Origin: Mytilus edulis
Lineage: Eukaryota > Mollusca > Bivalvia > Mytilida > Mytilidae
Length of the DNA: 64,000 nucleotides
Direction of reading: 5' to 3'
Assembly (NCBI RefSeq): GCF_963676685.1
Contig: NC_092351.1
Coordinates: forward strand, 44,320,733-44,384,732
Part shown: piece after piece, positions 58,410 to 64,000 of the stretch
How positions within the stretch are numbered: the first letter of the stretch is position 1
Layout of the letters: every line of letters begins with the position of its first letter
Made by a program: the position numbers and the translations under genes
Notes under the pieces: generated by a model
Database searches by the model: none
What the model saw: the letters and a program-made list of their open reading frames with translations, nothing else
Told to the model about the DNA's origin: nothing

Positions 58410-61080
58410 ACTGTTATGGAACAGCTGATCTGTCTGTTAAATATATCTATAAAACATTAATACAACAAGAATGTATCCATAGTACACGGATGCCTCACAA
58501 CCACTATCATTGTCTATGTTCAGTTTGCCGTGACATTGATGGTCAAAACTCTAATCTGGCATTTAAATTAGAAAGATTATACCATACAGAACATGTGTAC
58601 ATTTTTGTATTTTGTTTCAAGTTCAACTTTATCAAAACCTTTCTTGCCCAAACATTTAAACTAACAACTTCAACCTGAAACAGGATAGATAGACGGACGG
58701 TAAATCGAATGGACGTATATACGAAGAAAGGCGCAGACCGAAATACATAAAACCCAGGTTCTGGACATAATCTATAAAAAAAATTCTTAGAAACTATAAT
58801 TTCAACTAAACTAGTTCAGAAAGAGTGTATAGACTTATTAGACATTAGCATGAAACAAGTAGTTCAGGGATAAAATTAACGAACTTAAAAAAAGAACGTA
58901 AAATGATATGTGTTCATAATTATAGGTCGCTTAGGTAAACGTTTAGCATCATCAGCTTAAAAGGCTGCGCATTTTACATGACTTTTAACATAGTTTTCTA
59001 ATAAATTTGAAATTATTCAGAAACCGAGGGTCCAACCCTCTAAGGCAAACTTAGATGAATTGGCCATGCTTTTAAGGTTACTTTTGGTCATAACGATGCC
59101 AATGTTTCTAGGTACAATTGTATTTATTCATTCTAGGCTTTCTAAACATCTCAAGTGCTTTGATTTGAGCGTTCCTGTTGGGGATAATAAAAATATGAAA
59201 TTGCATTGGATGCACAAAACTTATATATTGTATTATTATTCCCACAGATTGTGATGCTCCACAATACTGATTTTTTATTCTTGCGTACAAAATCACAAAG
59301 GAACATTGTAATTGGCAGCGTGACCAGAAATAATAAGTGGAGGATGCTATAAAACCTATGTTATAAACACACAATGCACAGTTAAGCACATGTATAATGT
59401 GTTTCGGTAAAAGAAAACAAATGTACTTACGTTTGCAACAACAATTAAAAATTTTACAAAATTCAAATAAACGATACAAATGATCATTTAATCAAGTCAA
59501 CAAATGACAAACAAAGGCAAACAAAGGCACTTTACATATACAGAAAAAAATAGTTAATCTATTCTACCAATGAAAGTTCAATAAACAAATCATTACAGTT
59601 GCTTCCATCATCAATTACTACTTGTGAAATCCTAAAGTCATATCTAATAGAACTCCAAAAAGAAGAAGCATATCTTAAATTCAACCTTTATTTACTAATT
59701 AACTACACTGTTATAGGACTTTTAAAATATGATGAAAACTGCATATGCAATATAAAAGTGTCAACTCGGCCAATACAGAATAACTCAGCCAATATAGATT
59801 TTTCTGTATTAGCCGAGTTCTGATCCGGCAAATGCAGGATTACGGAACATCTCTAGTTTTTAGATTGATACCGATAAACATATGATAACTCTGTAGTTAA
59901 TTAATAAAGAAACTAATACGTGTATTTCTGTATTGGCCTTTTTATTGGTCCTCATCCAGCTTTATAAGCCTCGGTTTCGATTCAGTCCAATACAGCATGC
60001 CTCGGACCAATAAAAAGGTTAATACAGAAATACTCACTTAATAATACATGTATCATAGTATTGACCAGTACTGGTCATTTTAACGATGTCTATACAAATT
60101 ATCAAACTTATCTCGGCCGTTGCTGATGTCACGTGACTTTATAGCAAATCATTTTACATTTACGATGTGTTCTTCAAAACTTCATGTTCAGATTTAACAG
60201 AAAAATCGTTTTTATGAAAATTTATACAATTTGTCATTGCAAAATGTTGTTTTTTAAAAGATTTCTCAGATCGTTTTTTGTATATTGATCTTTGAACTTT
60301 GAGGTATTTGTCCGTTGAATTTTCAGTATCCGCCATCTTGTTTGATATGGAAACCATTTTACACAACTAGGATGTTCTTTAAAACGATACGTCTAAGTTT
60401 TATAATTCATCATTCTTTCAAAATCTTTTTGTCATCGTAAATGGCTATTAATCAGATTTTATATTAACAACTAATAAGTATTATATAATTACAATGAACT
60501 GTGAAATACGCAAAAAAACTACTAGCATATCGTATAACAGAGATACGAAACTATGTTTATTGTTGGGGGGGGGGGGGGTAGCTTTAAACAGGCGGCTTAG
60601 AAATCAGTTGAAATCAATAGAGACGAGTCCCGCTAGTATAGAAAGTCCCTGTATTGCCATAATTAAAAGAATTAGAAGTAATAATATTCAAATAAACTCA
60701 TCATAGATACATTTTTGTACCAGGATTGAAAACCACAACAAATAAGTAATTATATAATATTCAAGTGAAGGATAACTTAATTGACATTGAATTCTTTTAT
60801 AAACAAGAACAAAACATTGGATAAAAAACGATAGTATACTACAATAAAAAACAAAACGTAGTAAAACGAGGGTATTGTAGAATAGACATAACATATAAAA
60901 TATACAAATAATAAAGCTTATATTGCAGCATGAATTACACTCCTTAAGTTCAAACTGTGGCAAAAAAATTTGGACAAATAACATCAAGTATATTGTATAT
61001 CCCAATTGTGTTATTCCTAGAACTCAAATGCAGGTGTTGCCTGAAGAGGTATAATGTTCAAAAAAGGGACAGCGATAAAA
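58410..61080. other. D-E spacer
   Basis: No gene recognised. It holds inverted-repeat motifs at 59764-60034 and a 14-G run at 60565-60578. Confidence 0.5.
59764..60034. repeat. Two hairpins sharing 'ttctgtattggcc'
   Basis: First hairpin: aactcggccaatacagaa (about 59762-59780) pairs with ttctgtattagccgagttct (about 59803-59822). Second: tatttctgtattggcctttt (about 59924-59953) pairs with aaaaggttaatacagaaata (about 60013-60033). They are possibly the two ends of a small fold-back element. Confidence 0.55.
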
Positions 61081-61121
61081 ATAACCGACACAAGTGCCGA
61101 CGATTTCATTGTTGATTATAT
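61081..61121 (+). promoter_or_regulatory. Conserved upstream block of torsin E
   Basis: Counterpart of 37548-37588 (accgacacaagtgc, gacgatttcattgttgatta), about 175 nt before the start codon. Confidence 0.4.
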
Positions 61122-61295
61122 CCATTCGTCTTTAACATGACCTTTTAAATCTAGTTGTTAAGAATAGAACAAGGTATTTAAAAGAGTAAAAATAACCGTA
61201 GATCAATTTTTTGGAAATTTATCAAAACGAAATCTCGGTTTTTCCCATTGGCGCTTTGGAAACAGGAAGTTGAAATTTGAAGTTGTAATAGAAGG

Positions 61296-62691
61296 ATGTT
61301 TAGAAATAATCAACCTACTCTTCAAAACAACTCTCAAGTATTCCTTGGAAGTGAATGCTTAGTTATAATTTTAACGAGCATAGGCTTTTCAACGTTATTT
61401 TTCACTTGTTGGATCCTAAGTATTTCCGTTCACAACATATATAACGAAAATTGCAATGAAAGATGGATTCATTTAGATACGACAGGTAACTGTTTTGATT
61501 ACCTTACATAATTGTTTTTCTTATAAAGTGTTACTAACATAGAAGCATTTTTTTACAACTTATTCCATTAAAGTTGTTTGTGAAATATCAGTTCGAGAGG
61601 ATAGCAAGTTTGGCATCATCATGACAAATTATTGTAAAGAAAACATTTGAAGTGACAATGACAATTTTCCTGCTGGACTTGCCGATTTTCATGTAAAAAC
61701 TATGTAGATTTATAAAAGATGTAAAATAATCGCTATGTGTATCTCACGAAAATTGTATACCTAACTGAATTTTCAAAATGACATTGTACATTCTTTCTAT
61801 AACTTTCATTTTTTAATGTATACCAAATTTTTCTTATTATACATTTGTTATATCAATACATTTGATTGCAAAATAACATGCGTGTGGTTTTTTTTTCCAC
61901 CTAAAAAGATTGTTACATACACAAAAACTTGTATCTTTGCATCGAGCGTTCCGTATAATTGTTAGACGAAACACGGGTCTGGCCATGGTGTACAAAATTT
62001 TATTTCTGGTACCTTTGACAATGCACAACGTTTTACAGTTTGGCACTTACACTGTTTAACTTTTCTTTGGATTGACTATGCAGATGTTGTGTAAATTAAG
62101 TACGCAACTTATTAAAACTGGTTGACATCTACATAAAGTATCGACGTACATATCTTCATGAAATATTTAAACATGAAATCGTTTCTCTTAAAATGCACTA
62201 TCAATTTTAATGTATACACAAAACAAATGTCTTCAATATTGCTCCTTGCAGGCGATGGGGCTGCAGTCCCCTCTAAATGGAGATATATACCGTTTTTATC
62301 TTTTTACGCACCAAAAGGTCTTGGTGTTGTGATTCCTATTACCTTAAATCCTAGTTTTCTGCACTGAAAACGAACTCAGTTTTACAGAAGATAACCATCT
62401 TCTTAATTACAACATTTAATTCCAGAATTAAAGAATGTATTGCATGCCAATGTTTATGGAGAACACATCGCCGTGAAGACAGTTGTGAATCACCTTAATG
62501 CTCATTTTATGAATGAAAATCCGTCAAAAGCCTTGGCGTTCTCCTTCCATGGTGGACCAGGAACAGGAAAGACTTTGATCACCAAAATATTAGTGAACCA
62601 TTTGTACAAAAAAGGCTTTAAAAGTCAGTTTGTTAATATGGTTGTAGCTACTAGAGATTTTCCTCACAAACAGACAACAGGAAATGCTAAG
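61296..62691 (+). CDS. Torsin-family AAA+ ATPase, copy E (5' part, runs off window)
   Basis: Exon 1 is 61296-61485 and exon 2 is 62426-62691. Lengths (190 and 266 nt), phases and splice sites match copies C and D. Exon 1 (MFRNNQPTLQ, then hydrophobic ILTSIGFSTLFFTCWILSIS) is close to copy C and unlike D. Exon 2 has ANVYGEHIAVKTVVNHLNAH and Walker A GGPGTGKT. Exon 3 with Walker B was not found before 64000, so the gene continues to the right. No inactivating change is seen in the visible part. Confidence 0.83.
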
Positions 62692-64000
62692 GTGAAGTAC
62701 AATTCGGTTCTATTTTCCAATCTAATTTAATTGGTGAAATAAGTGATAAGATAGTCATAAGATGAATATAGCATAAACTATATTTCGTTTTAAACTAGTT
62801 TTCTTTTTATCGAGTATGACGAAGATAGAAGGTATCAACAAACAGTTTGGATGTTGTTCTCCTAAACAAATGAATATAACATCCCAATTTTACGATAATG
62901 GTGTTATAAAGCGCATAAATTTAGATATGATCCATATAAACTACTTAATTCTTTGACTAACATTATAATCAAAGGTTGTCAATTTAATACCTTAGTCAAA
63001 TCTTTAAATTTCGTTTTATTGGTACTTACATTGATTATGTTTAAAAAAAAATGTTTTTGTGTTTAATATGTTGGATGTGTTCTGATTGCTACTATATAAT
63101 GAAATTTGATGCGACTGTCATACAAGTTAAAGGTTTAGCTAGCTATTAAACCAGGTTTAATCTGCCATTTTCTACATCAGAAAATGTCTGTACCAAGTCA
63201 GGAATATGACGGTTGTTATCTTTTTGTTTGATGTGTTTGAGCTTTTGATTTTGCCATTTAATTAGGATCATTTGGTTTTGAATTTCCTCGGAGTTCAGTC
63301 TTTTTTTAATTGAGAAACCATGATTAATCTAATAGTTATGCTTGGCTTTCTACAAAATAGTAACTGCAGTATTCTTTTGACGTACTTTTATGTAAGTAGG
63401 TTGTGTGTCGCGTACTAATTTGTGTAGTTCGGTCAATTGTTATTGGTTATTAGTATGTGTACATTTCTTGTGCTTTCCTCCATTGTCCCAGGTTAGGAAA
63501 GAATTTGGCACAAGTAATTAATCAAGCAATAATGTTTTACCCTGCCACATTATGTATGTAAATGTCCAAGGTCAGTGACTTGTAATTCAGTGGTGGTCGT
63601 TTGATTTACATATCATATTTACTTTCTTTAATATTTCGTACTTCAATCATGCCGATAACTGATTTTCTATTTTGAATTGTTTCATAACTGTGATTTATTC
63701 GCTTTTTATAGTTTACTACGCGATATGGGTATTCACAGCGTTGACGGCCACTTGGAAACCTATATGTGTTAACCTCTATGTCATTTTGTCTCCGGTAGAA
63801 ATGTTCCCATTTGCAATCATACCACGTCATCTGATTATTAGCTCACAAGGGCCAGTAGGGCCCCGTGTGAGCTTATGTCATCACTTGGCGTCCGTCGTCG
63901 TCAGTCGTCGTTGTCTGTCGTCGTAAATTATCTCTGCAACTACTGGGCCAAATACCTTCAAATTTAAACTAAATGTTTCTTACGGTATCTGGTAAATAAA
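62692..64000 (+). other. Intron 2 of torsin E
   Basis: The first 300 nt align with intron 2 of copies C and D. The rest carries dispersed repeats at about 63117-63330 and 63690-63835, and a 'cgtccgtcgtcg' family copy from 63837 to the window end. Confidence 0.55.
63837..64000 (+). repeat. Dispersed 'cgtccgtcgtcg' repeat, cut by the window edge
   Basis: Starts 'agctcacaagggccagtagg' and continues 'catcacttggcgtccgtcg' and 'gcaactactgggcc', as in 35573-36350. Confidence 0.7.

Noticed and set aside
1..64000. CRISPR arrays, prokaryotic operons or organelle DNA
   Set aside because: No spaced direct-repeat array or compact gene layout; spliced genes and SINE-like repeats point to a nuclear animal genome.

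Overview
The window looks like nuclear DNA of a marine bivalve, most probably a mussel (Mytilidae). It is AT-rich, has short exons separated by long introns, and is full of dispersed repeats that I associate with Mytilus genomes. These include the 'gatgtggtatgagtgccaa' family, the 'cgtccgtcgtccgtcgt' family, and a repeat ending in a hammerhead-type ribozyme. The species call rests on my memory of these families, not on a search.

The backbone is a head-to-tail array of torsin-family AAA+ ATPase genes, all on the + strand and sharing one five-exon plan. The introns fall at codon phases 1, 0, 2 and 1. Exons 2, 3 and 4 are 266, 176 and 128 nt in every copy that has them. Copy A (1982-3450) is a dead 3' end. 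Copy B (7223-18144) is intact with a signal peptide. Copy C (37772-48210) has lost the C-terminal sensor-2 Gly-Cys-Lys motif through a short deletion. Copy D (50079-54914) has a DNA transposon in its last coding codons, so its predicted protein ends in a transposon-encoded tail. Copy E (61296-62691) runs off the right edge. C, D and E are a young, alignable sub-family; A and B form a second one.

Region by region: 1-3470 is a diverged copy of 13486-18160. 3451-7222 holds a fold-back repeat and a 321-bp tandem duplication. 7223-18144 is torsin B, whose introns carry repeats, a 635-bp inverted-repeat element and a duplicated hammerhead. 18145-37771 is a repeat-rich spacer. It contains a tyrosine-recombinase retrotransposon with PAT/Ngaro-style split direct repeats (19993-23320, minus strand), fold-back elements, a decayed YqaJ-type nuclease gene with three phase-compatible exon pieces (28164-30740, minus strand), a Penelope-like element with an N-terminal GIY-YIG domain (about 30950-33709), and a quasi-palindromic array (33686-34300). 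37772-64000 carries torsins C, D and E. Inside D's last exon sits a 3,360-bp transposon with roughly 110-bp GC-rich inverted repeats, a 9-bp target duplication and an Ulp1-protease/PHD-finger reading frame.

Torsins are ER-lumen/nuclear-envelope ATPases. The array therefore reads as a lineage-specific expansion in which copies differ mainly in the N-terminal membrane-targeting exon and the C-terminal sensor-2 region. No prokaryotic genes, CRISPR arrays, rRNA genes or convincing tRNA genes were seen.
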